A DNA stretch of 47,811 bases. Source: an uncultured Vibrio sp. Lineage in GTDB: Bacteria > Pseudomonadota > Gammaproteobacteria > Enterobacterales > Vibrionaceae. A program made the translations under genes and the position numbers. The stretch covers positions 1 through 47,811 of the forward strand of contig NZ_CANLBV010000027.1 of the NCBI RefSeq assembly GCF_947488985.1, in the 5' to 3' direction. Below the pieces are notes generated by a model that saw nothing but the letters and a program-made list of their open reading frames with translations, was not told where the DNA came from and ran no database searches. This document shows positions 8,108 to 17,638 of this stretch, piece by piece (position 1 is the stretch's first letter; every line of letters begins with the position of its first letter).

Positions 8108-8718
8108 AACTATGTAACGGATCAAAAAAACGTCTGTTGGCGAAATTACATACTTAATATGTCATACCATTAATCAGAACACGTTGTGCCCATCTCTATT
8201 TATAGTTCACTGATTACTAATTTTCTGTCTGTGACTCAAACTGTCATATAAATAATAGGGTAAAACCTTGTTGAACAGATCGAGTAAGGTGAGCGGTTAG
8301 TTCCACCGCCCTCTCACATAGCCTGACTTAACCACTTTGTTTACCTAGCTAGTTTGTGATTACTTCGCTAGTTTATGAACACTTAGCGAGTTGGTATACA
8401 GCTTGGGTACATTTTCATTTTGCACAATGGTGAGCACAGTATCAGGTACGCGCTATTTCGAGGGCTCTCCAACCAACTCAGCCCAGCTAACCCACTCCAA
8501 CCAGATTCAATGATCTAGTGGGTATCGACTCTCTATAACTTCTTATCGTCTCTTATGGACTTCGATAGCTACGCTGGCAGTCAAGAGAACTGTTTTGCGG
8601 TTTGTTTTGCGGTTTGGATGATCTGGTGATCGGATAATCTACTTTAGTAGAGGGGAGTATAGGACTTTCTATCTAAAGGGATTTTCTTTCAATTGGATGA
8701 GCTTTACCTTTTCTTCAA
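8108..8718. other. Intergenic stretch between dehR and oalA
   Basis: About 600 bases with no open reading frame or motif I can support. The sequence looks non-coding in all frames. Confidence 0.5.
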
Positions 8719-8752
8719 GAAAAAAAACTCCGAGCGTAATGCTCGGAGTTTT
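8719..8752 (-). terminator. Terminator of the PL15 lyase gene
   Basis: Perfect 10-bp stem AACTCCGAGC (8726-8735) with GCTCGGAGTT (8741-8750) and a five-base loop. A long T-run follows on the minus strand. It lies 30 bases after the gene. Confidence 0.92.
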
Positions 8753-8781
8753 CAATATCTAGCTTTTGTTAATTAAGCAAA

Positions 8782-10860
8782 TTACAGTTCAATTGTTACT
8801 GTTTCGCCATCAACAGTTAGCTCTAGCGTGTTACCTACAAGCTTGTGAGACACTTCAACTTGCTCGCCTTCGTTCTTGTTTGGAACAAGAAGCGTTAGGA
8901 TGTTGTGCTCTTTAGAAGGCTTGAATTCCACTTCAACGTGACGGTGGATTTCAAGATCTTTGTACTCGTATGGGTCAACTTCACCGAAGCCTTCAACGTT
9001 CTTCACAGAAGTGATGTTGTCAGCAGATTCGTTGATGAAGTTCACATCTAGGTGCGCAACTTCGCCACGGATAGTGAATGCTTTCTCAGCTACTGCGTTA
9101 GCAAACGTAGTGTGCATTAGCCAAGTCATGTCTTTCTCTTCAGAAAGCTCAGCCTTGTCTTGCATTACAAATACTTTACCTTTCACGAACCAGATCTTAC
9201 GCTTGTAAGATTCGATTTCAGGAACGAAGTACTTGTAAGATGCTGTTGCATCACCTTCAACCATCTTGATTTCAGATTCAGTGTCGAAATCAGTGATGTT
9301 GCCGCCCGCTTCAATACAGAAACGATCTTGGTGACCTTCGTAGCCAGTGTTTTTGTTCTCACCGTACTGACCTTTACCACCGAATAGAGGAAGGTTCTTA
9401 GAGAACGTTTGACGACGCCACTTAGTGTGCATGTCAACACCGAAACCACCGTAGTAACCAGTGATTGCTGCCAGAGTCTCACCAAATGCGTGCAGTGTGA
9501 ACGCGTTTTGGTCACCGTGAGAGTGAGAGATAGAGCCAAATGGTGAACACTTGAATACCATGTGGATGTGGTTATCACGCTCAGTCATCTTATTGTGGAA
9601 TGCAGCCCAACCAGTAATTGGGAATACTTTCAACAGTGGATCATTCGATGGTGCTTTCTCTTCAGGTGCATCCCAAAGGAAGTTGAAACGAAGATCGTCG
9701 TAACCAAAGTCCCACCAACCGAAGTTGTAGAATTTAGTGTGCGCTTCAGTGTCACGGCCTTTCAGTTGGTTGTAGTACCAAACGTACTCAGGCTTCTGGT
9801 TAACACCAGCGTAGTGCTTGATGTTGTAAGCCAGTTTTAGACCAGGGAAGTCACCGATTGAAGATTGGTCACAGAAGCTCGCGCGCTTAGAGTGAACAGG
9901 CATACAGTAAAGCGGGAAATCACCTGTGTTTTCGTAGAATGTTTTGTTAAACATGTCTACGCCACAGTATGCTTTCAATAGGTCGAATGCTTCGCCTAGG
10001 AATGCAGTTTGCGTGTTCCAGTAGTCAGGACCTTCAGCCCAACCGCCGTCTACACCGCCCCATGGTGGGTAGTGTACTGCGTAGTATTCTAGCGCGTATG
10101 CGATGTACTCACCTGCTTTCGGGTGATCGTGGTAAAGCGCGATACACGTAGGGATGATAGCAGAAGAGATAGAACGAACACCGTGGCTGTTTAGTGGGTT
10201 GTTCAGTAGATCAACCGTTACTTTCAGGTGGTGCATGATTTCGTCTAGACGTTCAATCAAAGCATCTTGAACTTGTTGACGCTCTTCGTCAGTGAAGTAG
10301 CCGTGTAGCCAGTCGTAACCCCAAGCCATTGCTGCGATTACACGGAAAGCTGCTTCATCGTTGTAGCCACGAGAAGTTACACCTTCTGGATCGTACGTAG
10401 ACAGTTTTAGAGTCCAAGCTTTTGCTTTAGCAATTAGCTCTTCGTCTTCTTTTACAACACCAGCAATTGCTAGGTTACGTGTCGCGTTCAATGCCATTTG
10501 GCAATCAACGTACATTTGACGCCAGTAAGGACGCCATAAAGAAGCTTTACCTACCGTCTCAGCTGGGTACGCTTGAGGCTCTTCGAAAGGAGCCGTCTCA
10601 AGGAACTTAACTGTAGAGTTGTTGTAGAAGTCATCAAACATGCAGTGAGCTTCATCAGCTTTCACTTTTGCTTTGAATTCTTCTAGCTGATCAGCTTGAA
10701 CAAGAAGACGCGGACGTGCTTCGCTCAAGTTGTCTAGGAATGATAGATCGAAGTCACGTGTTTGTACTTCGATAGGGAGTAGGTCTACAAGATTACCTGC
10801 TGAAGTGTCATTTTCCAGCTTCATCTTCCTGATTGCATCAAGAGATTTTTGGTCGCTCAT
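8782..10860 (-). CDS. oalA: Oligoalginate lyase, PL15 family
   Basis: Exo-type lyase acting on alginate oligomers in the cytoplasm to release unsaturated monouronate. It has 692 residues and no signal peptide. The N-terminal half is an alpha-helical toroid-like region; the C-terminal half (from about 390) is a beta-rich heparinase II/III-like domain. Conserved candidate active-site segments are NPLNSHGVRS (His226), GGWAEGPDYWNTQ (Tyr280) and SHSHGDQNAFTLHAFGE. The overall sequence matches the PL15 enzyme called OalA in V. splendidus, distinct from the PL17 pair at 18536-22845. A 9-of-10 operator palindrome lies 57 bases upstream (10917-10927). Codon choice looks strongly optimised, in keeping with a highly expressed enzyme. 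Confidence 0.9.
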   Translation of the reverse strand: MSDQKSLDAIRKMKLENDTSAGNLVDLLPIEVQTRDFDLSFLDNLSEARPRLLVQADQLEEFKAKVKADEAHCMFDDFYNNSTVKFLETAPFEEPQAYPAETVGKASLWRPYWRQMYVDCQMALNATRNLAIAGVVKEDEELIAKAKAWTLKLSTYDPEGVTSRGYNDEAAFRVIAAMAWGYDWLHGYFTDEERQQVQDALIERLDEIMHHLKVTVDLLNNPLNSHGVRSISSAIIPTCIALYHDHPKAGEYIAYALEYYAVHYPPWGGVDGGWAEGPDYWNTQTAFLGEAFDLLKAYCGVDMFNKTFYENTGDFPLYCMPVHSKRASFCDQSSIGDFPGLKLAYNIKHYAGVNQKPEYVWYYNQLKGRDTEAHTKFYNFGWWDFGYDDLRFNFLWDAPEEKAPSNDPLLKVFPITGWAAFHNKMTERDNHIHMVFKCSPFGSISHSHGDQNAFTLHAFGETLAAITGYYGGFGVDMHTKWRRQTFSKNLPLFGGKGQYGENKNTGYEGHQDRFCIEAGGNITDFDTESEIKMVEGDATASYKYFVPEIESYKRKIWFVKGKVFVMQDKAELSEEKDMTWLMHTTFANAVAEKAFTIRGEVAHLDVNFINESADNITSVKNVEGFGEVDPYEYKDLEIHRHVEVEFKPSKEHNILTLLVPNKNEGEQVEVSHKLVGNTLELTVDGETVTIEL

Positions 10861-10916
10861 TCTAACTCACTTATTTTCAAGTTGATTGAAAGGAATTGCC
10901 AATAATATACGTCTTA

Positions 10917-10927
10917 TTATAGTACAA
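10917..10927. promoter_or_regulatory. Candidate alginate operator at oalA
   Basis: TTATAGTACAA matches 9 of 10 defined positions of TTGTAnTACAA, 57 bases upstream of the oalA start. Bases 10928-11208 hold no gene I can support. Confidence 0.65.
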
Positions 10928-11209
10928 ATAAATCTATTTCGATTCGATTGAAGAATATTTTACAGTTTTCGTGATTTAGGTCAGATGTTATAAACCCGAA
11001 TAAGATAATACTCCTGTCTAAAGTGACTGAAGCTAATACTTATTAGTTTGGAGTTTAGAGAGAAATTGGTCAAGATTTTCACTTAGATTTGAAGCGAAAT
11101 GACTTAGGGTCTGCTCTCAATTAGCCAAAGTCTTTCTCTCGATTAGCCAGGAGCTTGTTATTAATCAGCTAAACTCTCCTATCTATTTATGACGTCCCTA
11201 TCGCTGATC

Positions 11210-11242
11210 AAAAAATGCGACGCCCTTTCGAGTCGTCGCATT
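11210..11242 (-). terminator. Terminator of the first symporter gene
   Basis: Perfect 9-bp stem AATGCGACG (11214-11222) with CGTCGCATT (11234-11242), followed by a T-run on the minus strand (11210-11215). It lies about 75 bases after the symporter stop. Confidence 0.85.
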
Positions 11243-11318
11243 CTATTTAAAGCTTCACGAGTATTTCACTTTTCGCTACTCACTAGATTTTACTTGCTCA
11301 TTAGTTTTTGTTTACCAA

Positions 11319-13097
11319 TTAGCTTTCTGTAGCAGGTTTCGCTTGCTTGCCGCCGTCGTCGACCGCTTTTACCAGTAATACACCCACACCACCGACAATC
11401 ACACCACATAGGATGAACACGAGTCGTCCCCATATTGGGTTAGGAAGCGCAGCCATCAACATGATCCCAACACCGGCTACCGCAATCAGTTTACCAAGCA
11501 TCTCACGTTGTTTGTTGTCTAACTTCTTCTGCTCTGCAGACTCAGCCACAAGTGGCGTTGATAAGTTGCCGAAGAACTTGTCCACATCCGCTTGACGCTG
11601 CTCAGTTAACGGCTTGTAGAACAGGGTAGAAAGTACAAAGAAACCACCCGTCAACACCATGTGACCAACCAGGCCGATAGCGACTTTAACATCAGACCAT
11701 TCACGGCTCGTGAGTTCTTCTAGACCGAAGATTGACGACACCATTTCAGCATTAACCACGAAACCAACATAATAAGAAACGAACCCACCAACGACTAGCG
11801 TACCCCAACCTGCCCAGTCCGGTGTCTTCTTAATAAAGAAGCCAAGGAATGCTGGAATCGTCATTGGGAAGCCGATAAGTGCGCCGACATACATCATGGT
11901 ATCGAACAGGCTCAAACCTTTAAGCGAGTTGATGAACTGTGCGATAAGGATAATAGCGATACCAAACACGGCAGAAGTGATCTTAGACACGGTAACCAGT
12001 TCTTTTTCACTTGCTTGACGTTTACGAAGGATTGGCTCGTAGAAATTTTTAACAAAAATACCAGAGTTACGGTTTAGACCAGAATCCATTGAAGACATAG
12101 TTGCCGCAAACATCGCCGCTACTAGAAGACCAACCATACCCGCTGGCATGTATTCTTGTACGAAGTATAGGTAGGCAAAGTCGCCCGCTTTTTTACCTGC
12201 GTCTGGGTAAGCTGCTGCTAGATCAACACCTTGACCTGCAATGTACCAAGAAGGCATGAACCAGATAAATACGCCTCCAAGCATTAACACACACGCTAAT
12301 AGAGCCGCTTTCTTGGCGTTCTTTGAATCTTTCGCCGCAAGGTAACGGTATGAGTTAAGCATGTTATTGGTGATAGAAAACTGCTTCACGAAGATGAAGA
12401 ATGCCCAAATACTGAAGATGCTTAGGTAATTGATGTTGTTGCCTGAAAGGAAAGAGCCGCCTTCCGCTACAGGGAAGTTATTGACTATTTCACCAACACC
12501 ACCACCTTGAACAACGGCGACCACCGCACACGTCACGGTTACTGCCATGATGATAACCATCTGCATAAAGTCAGACGCGATTACCGCCCATGAACCACCC
12601 GTTACAGACATGGCTAAAACAACGAGGCCAGTGATCCAGATAGTGGCTGTCATATCGAAGCCAAAGATACCCGAAGCAATAATTGCCAATGCGTTTAGCC
12701 ATACACCAGCGGAAACAACACTGTTCGGCATTGAAGACCAAGTGAACACTTGTTCGTTCGTTGCACCAAAACGCATACGAATCGCTTCAATAACGGTTAC
12801 GACGCGTAATTGGCGGAACTTCGGTGCAAAGTATGCAAAGTTCATGAAGTATCCAAATGCATTGGCGATGAAGATAACTGCGACTGCAAAGCCATCGTTA
12901 TACGCTTTACCTGCTGCACCGGTAAATGTCCATGCACTAAATTGGGTCATAAAAGCGGTTGCGCCAACCATCCACCACAACATATTACCGCCCCCGCGAA
13001 AGTAATCACTGGTGGTACTGGTAAATGTTCTAAACATCCAACCTATCGCGATCAAGAATAGGAAATAAATGCCGACAATAATCGTGTTGAGTTCCAT
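11319..13097 (-). CDS. Sodium:solute symporter, likely alginate monomer/oligomer uptake
   Basis: Inner-membrane transporter of the SSS family, 592 residues with about 13-14 hydrophobic segments. It begins with a helix around IIVGIYFLFLIAIGWMF and has the family region SDYFRGGGNMLWWMVGATAF near residues 29-50. A hydrophilic insertion at about 505-535 precedes the last helices. It is a close paralogue of the product of 26170-27912; both share long identical stretches such as FMTQFSAWTFTGAAG. In V. splendidus such SSS proteins (ToaA/B/C) import alginate breakdown products; I cannot assign which one this is. The RBS AAGGA precedes the ATG. A perfect operator lies at 13157-13167, and the gene is monocistronic. 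Confidence 0.88.
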   Translation of the reverse strand: MELNTIIVGIYFLFLIAIGWMFRTFTSTTSDYFRGGGNMLWWMVGATAFMTQFSAWTFTGAAGKAYNDGFAVAVIFIANAFGYFMNFAYFAPKFRQLRVVTVIEAIRMRFGATNEQVFTWSSMPNSVVSAGVWLNALAIIASGIFGFDMTATIWITGLVVLAMSVTGGSWAVIASDFMQMVIIMAVTVTCAVVAVVQGGGVGEIVNNFPVAEGGSFLSGNNINYLSIFSIWAFFIFVKQFSITNNMLNSYRYLAAKDSKNAKKAALLACVLMLGGVFIWFMPSWYIAGQGVDLAAAYPDAGKKAGDFAYLYFVQEYMPAGMVGLLVAAMFAATMSSMDSGLNRNSGIFVKNFYEPILRKRQASEKELVTVSKITSAVFGIAIILIAQFINSLKGLSLFDTMMYVGALIGFPMTIPAFLGFFIKKTPDWAGWGTLVVGGFVSYYVGFVVNAEMVSSIFGLEELTSREWSDVKVAIGLVGHMVLTGGFFVLSTLFYKPLTEQRQADVDKFFGNLSTPLVAESAEQKKLDNKQREMLGKLIAVAGVGIMLMAALPNPIWGRLVFILCGVIVGGVGVLLVKAVDDGGKQAKPATES

Positions 13098-13156
13098 CGT
13101 GTATCCTTTGTCCGTTGTATTTTGATACGGGCACTATAGGAAACCTGCAAGATTAT

Positions 13157-13167
13157 TTGTAGTACAA
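13157..13167. promoter_or_regulatory. Perfect alginate operator at first symporter
   Basis: TTGTAGTACAA matches all 10 defined positions, 60 bases upstream of the symporter start. Confidence 0.75.
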
Positions 13168-13764
13168 TAATCCAAATCAGTGATAGTGATCTTGTTTTGA
13201 TTGATAGTGCTGATTATATATATGACATAAGATGGAATGTGGGCAATTTATTAAGTAAACAGTCACCACGTCAGCCAACCTTTCTCATGACAGCTAGATA
13301 TCGCACAAAAAAATTACTTTAAACAAAAACTTACATAGGAAAATGGCTTTTGTAACTAATAACAAAATCAACCAAACACCTATAAACCTACAACCTTTTA
13401 ATTTAAAGAACGCTTACATGATATGAAATCAAAACCATTCATCAGACAATAATTTAATATTTGTTATTGATTTCGGCCTATTAATTATCAATTTGCCATT
13501 TAGATGGAAATAATCGATATCCACTCGCGGATTTTAGATACCCCACCTCACAAGAAAAGACAATATGGTGTGGTTCTGTTGGATATTGGACTTGACTAGA
13601 GACGGCTGATTTAGACTGTATGACTAGGCTACTTACCCCCTAGCCGCGATTAAAACGCTTTATCTCGAACAAAATTTAACCGCGAAAGGTCAACACGCCC
13701 TAATGTAACCGCATAAAATTCTTGAACCAAAAGAGTGCCTTTGATGGTGCAATAGCCCTCCAGA
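13168..13764. other. Intergenic stretch between symporter and regulator
   Basis: About 600 AT-rich bases with no coding frame or motif I can support. It ends at the regulator's terminator. Confidence 0.5.
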
Positions 13765-13797
13765 AACAAAAAAGGCATGCACTTGGCATACCTTTTT
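13765..13797 (-). terminator. Terminator of the GntR regulator gene
   Basis: AAAAAGGCATGC (13769-13780) pairs with GCATACCTTTTT (13786-13797), with one G-U type pair and a five-base loop. It is followed by Ts on the minus strand. It lies 100 bases after the regulator stop. Confidence 0.7.
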
Positions 13798-13896
13798 AAA
13801 TAGTTCATCTAAAGCTATAAATCGTTCATCTGTGCATTTAAGTGATTCAAATGACCTAAAAACCACGACCTTGCAGATGACTGTAACTTATCATCG

Positions 13897-14616
13897 CTAG
13901 CTTGTCGTAGCTAAGCGATGGTTAGCATCTTGCAGATGAGCGGCTGACACTAAACGAGCCTTATCACTGTCGCCAGCCATAATCGCTTCATAGATTCTGC
14001 GGTGTTCATTGATACATGTGCTGCCCTCTTCTGAAGAATGCACGATAAAGTTCATGAACATGGTCGTCAGAATGTTACCAAATGGCAGGTAGAAATCGTT
14101 GCCAGTTGCATTGAAGATCAAACTGTGGAAACGAATATCTATATTTGTCCAACTTTCTTGGTCAAACACCTCAGCATCATCCACTGCGACCATTTTTTGG
14201 AAGATTTCAGAAAGTTCAATACGTTGTTCAGCCGTCGCAAATTTCGCTGCCAGTGCACAGGCTTCTGGTTCAATAGCACGGCGAAGCCCTAAAAATTGCG
14301 AGCAGAACTGATCGATGTCGGTGAGCCCATCCATCCATTCAATCAATTGTGGATCAAGGAAGTTCCAAAACGCGCGATCGACAACACGAGTGCCTATTTT
14401 AGGACGAGACTCCAAAAGCCCTTTTGAAGTCAATAATTTAACAGCTTCTCTCAGTGCTGTTCGGCTGATACCAAACTGTTCACACAAAGCCATTTCACCA
14501 GGAATAATAGACCCTTCTGCCAACTCACCAGATAAGATACCACGAGCAATTTCACGCGCTACTTGCACGTGCAGGCTGCGCTTCGAGCCCGAGATTGAAT
14601 TAAACTTGCTAACCAT
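13897..14616 (-). CDS. GntR/FadR-family (FCD) transcriptional regulator
   Basis: A 239-residue DNA-binding regulator. The winged-helix GntR domain covers about residues 12-78, including IPGEMALCEQFGISRTALRE. The FCD ligand domain covers about 95-235. The FCD metal-site pattern is visible: Asp and His in DIRFHSLIF, His in NEHRRIYEAI and His in SAAHLQDAN. This class usually binds sugar acids or other carboxylates. Such proteins recognise palindromes of the type TNGTnnnACNA, which is exactly the form of the TTRTAnTACAA sites found at most alginate promoters in this window. It is therefore the best candidate to control the locus, perhaps as a repressor released by DEH or KDG. I saw no good copy of the site at its own promoter. 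The gene diverges from phnD. Confidence 0.88.
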   Translation of the reverse strand: MVSKFNSISGSKRSLHVQVAREIARGILSGELAEGSIIPGEMALCEQFGISRTALREAVKLLTSKGLLESRPKIGTRVVDRAFWNFLDPQLIEWMDGLTDIDQFCSQFLGLRRAIEPEACALAAKFATAEQRIELSEIFQKMVAVDDAEVFDQESWTNIDIRFHSLIFNATGNDFYLPFGNILTTMFMNFIVHSSEEGSTCINEHRRIYEAIMAGDSDKARLVSAAHLQDANHRLATTS

Positions 14617-14882
14617 AAGTTCACTTATTTTATATGTTATGTTTATGTATTATTTAAGGATCACTATAACAGTATTTCAACCTATCACCAATTGAGTAAA
14701 ATGGCGATGGACAACACCTAGAATATTAACCATTTTAATCAAAAACTTTAAATACAGTCCATCTATCTTAATCATAATTATTCTGTTGTATCTTTTCATA
14801 AATACGTAATCAAAACGCATCGGTTCTGTCATCCTCGATTTCTATACTCCCTCCCAACAAATCACCCAATTGGACTGAAATA
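14617..14882. other. Divergent promoter region, GntR regulator and phnD
   Basis: The 266-bp divergent spacer must hold both promoters. It is very AT-rich at 14625-14800. No TTGTAnTACAA-type palindrome or clear Pho-box-like repeat was found by eye. Confidence 0.4.
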
Positions 14883-15839
14883 ATGAAACCGACAAAAACG
14901 AATCTCACGCTTAAAAGCGCTATTACTGCTGCGCTGATTTTTTCTGGTTCTGCATTAGCAATGGATACACGATACGAAGATCGCTCTGGCAACTTGGTTG
15001 CCGATGTTCCTCAAGATGAATCACAATGGGTGAATCCAAACACGCTAATTTTTGCTTATACGCCAGTTGAAGACCCAGCAGTATACGCTGATGTGTGGAG
15101 CGAGTTTTTGAGCCACCTTGAAAAAACAACGGAAAAGACGGTTCGTTTCTTCCCTGTTCAAAATAACGCAGCTCAAATTGAAGCAATGCGTTCAGGCCGT
15201 CTTCATATCGCGGGTTTCAACACAGGTTCTACACCACTAGCGGTTAACTGCGCAGGCTTCGCACCATTCACCATGATGGCAGCGGAAGATGGCTCTTTCG
15301 GTTACGAAATGGAAATCATCACGCACCCGGGTTCTGGCATTGAGAAAGTAGAAGACCTAAAAGGTAAGAACCTGGCATTCACAGCGCAAACCTCTAACTC
15401 TGGCTTTAAAGCACCTTCTGCGATTTTGGATGCTGAATATCAACTTCAACCTGACCGTGATTTCAAACCTGCATTCTCTGGTGCGCACGACAACTCTATC
15501 TTAGGTGTTGCGCACAAAGACTACGATGCAGCAGCAGTAGCGAACTCAGTATTGAACCGCATGCTTTCGCGTGAAGTGGTGAAAGAAGACCAAATCAAGA
15601 GCATCTACAAGTCTCAAACCTTCCCAACAACAGCTTACGGCACAGCGCACAACCTAACGCCAGAGCTGCAAGAGAAGATTCAAAAAGCCTTCTTCACTTT
15701 CGACTGGGAAGGCACAAAGCTTCAAGAAGAATTTGAGCGTAACGGTGAAGCGAAGTTTGTTCCAATCACTTACCAAGAGCACTGGGAAGTAATTCGCACT
15801 ATCGATACAGCAAACAAAGTGTCTTACACCTGTAGCTAA
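14883..15839 (+). CDS. phnD: Phosphonate-type ABC transporter, substrate-binding protein
   Basis: Periplasmic solute-binding component, 318 residues. A Sec signal peptide of about 26 residues ends near SALA-MD. The mature part follows the PhnD family pattern: an opening beta strand at LIFAYTPVEDP, the ligand-loop region QTSNSGFKAPSAILD and the closing segment FSGAHDNSILGVAHKDYDAAAV. The family binds phosphonates, phosphite or related oxyanions; the ligand cannot be told from sequence. It is first in a four-gene transport operon with no catabolic gene (no C-P lyase, phosphonatase or phosphite dehydrogenase) in the window. A stable hairpin separates it from phnC, as is common where the binding protein must be made in excess. 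The ribosome-binding site is weak. Confidence 0.88.
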   Translation: MKPTKTNLTLKSAITAALIFSGSALAMDTRYEDRSGNLVADVPQDESQWVNPNTLIFAYTPVEDPAVYADVWSEFLSHLEKTTEKTVRFFPVQNNAAQIEAMRSGRLHIAGFNTGSTPLAVNCAGFAPFTMMAAEDGSFGYEMEIITHPGSGIEKVEDLKGKNLAFTAQTSNSGFKAPSAILDAEYQLQPDRDFKPAFSGAHDNSILGVAHKDYDAAAVANSVLNRMLSREVVKEDQIKSIYKSQTFPTTAYGTAHNLTPELQEKIQKAFFTFDWEGTKLQEEFERNGEAKFVPITYQEHWEVIRTIDTANKVSYTCS

Positions 15840-15876
15840 CCGATTAAAACGATAAACCAGTAACACACGATAAAGC

Positions 15877-15904
15877 TAACTGCAGGTATACGAGCCTGCA
15901 GTTA
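15877..15904 (+). other. Hairpin between phnD and phnC
   Basis: Perfect 10-bp stem TAACTGCAGG (15877-15886) with CCTGCAGTTA (15895-15904) and an eight-base loop. There is no T-run. It is probably an mRNA-stabilising or attenuating element that raises phnD over the membrane components. Confidence 0.7.
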
Positions 15905-15979
15905 CTCACCACTCTCAGCGGTTTACTTCCCATTTCAGCCACAGGCAAACACTTAGTACACCGGTCTTATAGGAATACT

Positions 15980-16798
15980 ATGTCTACTCTTACCCTAAAA
16001 GGGCTTACCAAGCACTACTCCAGTTCTGATAAAGCTCTGACCAACGTTAGCTTGTCGGTGAATGCCGGTGAGGTTGTTGGATTGATTGGCCCATCTGGTG
16101 CCGGAAAATCAACGCTAATTCGTTGTATCAACCGACTCACCGAGCCCACCAGCGGCGAAGTTATCTTTTCCAATACCAACCTAGAAACGCTTTCTAAGCG
16201 CCAGCTAAGACAATCACGCCGCGAGATTGGGATGATCTTCCAAGAATACGCACTGATTGAGCGTTTAACGGTAATGGAAAACGTGCTTTCAGGCCGTTTA
16301 GGGTATGTGAATTTCTGGCAAAGCTTCACTCGCCGTTTCCCAGAGTCAGATATCCAAGCCGCTTATGCCCTACTCGACCGTGTTGGATTGTTAGAGCACG
16401 CCAATAAGAGAGCCGACGCTCTATCGGGTGGTCAGCGCCAACGTGTTGGTATTGCACGAGCACTTGCTCAGAAACCAAAATTACTGTTGATTGATGAGCC
16501 AACCGCCGCACTTGACCCACGTACTGCGCGCCAAATCATGCGCTTAATTAGCGAGATTTGTTCAGAGCAACAACTCCCTGCCATCATCAATATTCACGAT
16601 GTTCAGTTAGCTAAACAGTTTGTGGATCGCGTTGTCGGCCTGAATGCGGGTTGTGTAGTGTTTGATGATAAGCCAAACCTACTCACCGAAGACGTGCTGA
16701 CACAGATCTATGGTGAAGAAGATTGGAGCCAACAAGCAGAAGAAGAGGAAGATGCTCTGATCATCACGAACCCTCGCTTGTCTGAGGCAACAATATGA
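15980..16798 (+). CDS. phnC: Phosphonate-type ABC transporter, ATP-binding protein
   Basis: Cytoplasmic ATPase of the importer, 272 residues. Walker A is GPSGAGKST (37-45), the Q-loop is around IFQEYALIE, the signature LSGGQRQRV, and Walker [14 protein letters not shown] is followed by the H-loop INIHD. The last 25 residues are acidic ([14 protein letters not shown]), an extension beyond the usual PhnC end. RBS AGGA precedes the ATG at 15980. The stop overlaps the start of the next gene (ATGA), so translation is coupled. Confidence 0.9.
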   Translation: MSTLTLKGLTKHYSSSDKALTNVSLSVNAGEVVGLIGPSGAGKSTLIRCINRLTEPTSGEVIFSNTNLETLSKRQLRQSRREIGMIFQEYALIERLTVMENVLSGRLGYVNFWQSFTRRFPESDIQAAYALLDRVGLLEHANKRADALSGGQRQRVGIARALAQKPKLLLIDEPTAALDPRTARQIMRLISEICSEQQLPAIINIHDVQLAKQFVDRVVGLNAGCVVFDDKPNLLTEDVLTQIYGEEDWSQQAEEEEDALIITNPRLSEATI

Positions 16799-17628
16799 CT
16801 CAACCATATCCAAATCAAACTCAGCGCCTAGCAAAGCAATATCCAACACAGTGGACCAAGCCGCCATTGATTTCGAACCCATGGTTGCGTTGGAGTTTGA
16901 TCATCATTGTTGCGGTGTACTTATACCTTGCAACTCAGTCAGTTCACATAAACTGGACTCGAATTTACGAAGGCAGCGAGCGCGGTTGGCAGTTCATTTT
17001 AGCGTTCATGAACCCAGATTTTAGTGGTCGTTGGAACAACATCTCGCAAGGTTTGATTGAGAGCTTAACCATGACGCTCACATCAACCGTGGCAGGTGTC
17101 ATTCTTTCGATCCCATTCGGATTAGGCGCAGCCAAAAACCTTGCTCCGACTCCTGTTTACCTATTCTGTCGTGCGTTTATTTCAATCGCTCGTAGCTTAC
17201 AAGAGATCATCGTTGCGATTCTGTGTGTCGCACTGTTTGGCTTTGGTACCTTTGCAGGTTTTGTCACGCTAACCTTCGCGACCATTGGTTTTCTTGCAAA
17301 ACTGTTTGCTGATGAGATTGAAGCCATTGATCCTGCACCACTCACTGCAATGCGTGCAACTGGCGCAAGCTGGCTACAACAGGTGAATTACGCCATTCAA
17401 GCACAAGTTATGCCCCGCTTTATTGGCCTTTCGATGTACCGACTCGACATCAACTTTCGTGAGTCTGCCGTGATTGGCATTGTTGGCGCAGGTGGTATTG
17501 GCGCAACATTGAATACAGCAATGGACCGCTACGAGTACAGCGCCGCAGCCGCTATTCTATTGATTATTATCGTGATCGTGATGTTATGTGAATACCTATC
17601 GACCATCATCCGTAAACATGTGCAGTAA
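16795..17628 (+). CDS. phnE: Phosphonate-type ABC transporter, permease 1
   Basis: Inner-membrane permease, 277 residues with about six hydrophobic segments. The binding-protein-dependent transport motif sits around [20 protein letters not shown] (the EAA-like loop contacting PhnC), and the closing motif is [14 protein letters not shown]. It overlaps phnC by four bases. It pairs with the homologous permease that starts 11 bases downstream to form the membrane channel. Confidence 0.88.
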   Translation: MTQPYPNQTQRLAKQYPTQWTKPPLISNPWLRWSLIIIVAVYLYLATQSVHINWTRIYEGSERGWQFILAFMNPDFSGRWNNISQGLIESLTMTLTSTVAGVILSIPFGLGAAKNLAPTPVYLFCRAFISIARSLQEIIVAILCVALFGFGTFAGFVTLTFATIGFLAKLFADEIEAIDPAPLTAMRATGASWLQQVNYAIQAQVMPRFIGLSMYRLDINFRESAVIGIVGAGGIGATLNTAMDRYEYSAAAAILLIIIVIVMLCEYLSTIIRKHVQ

Positions 17629-17638
17629 GGAACGACCA

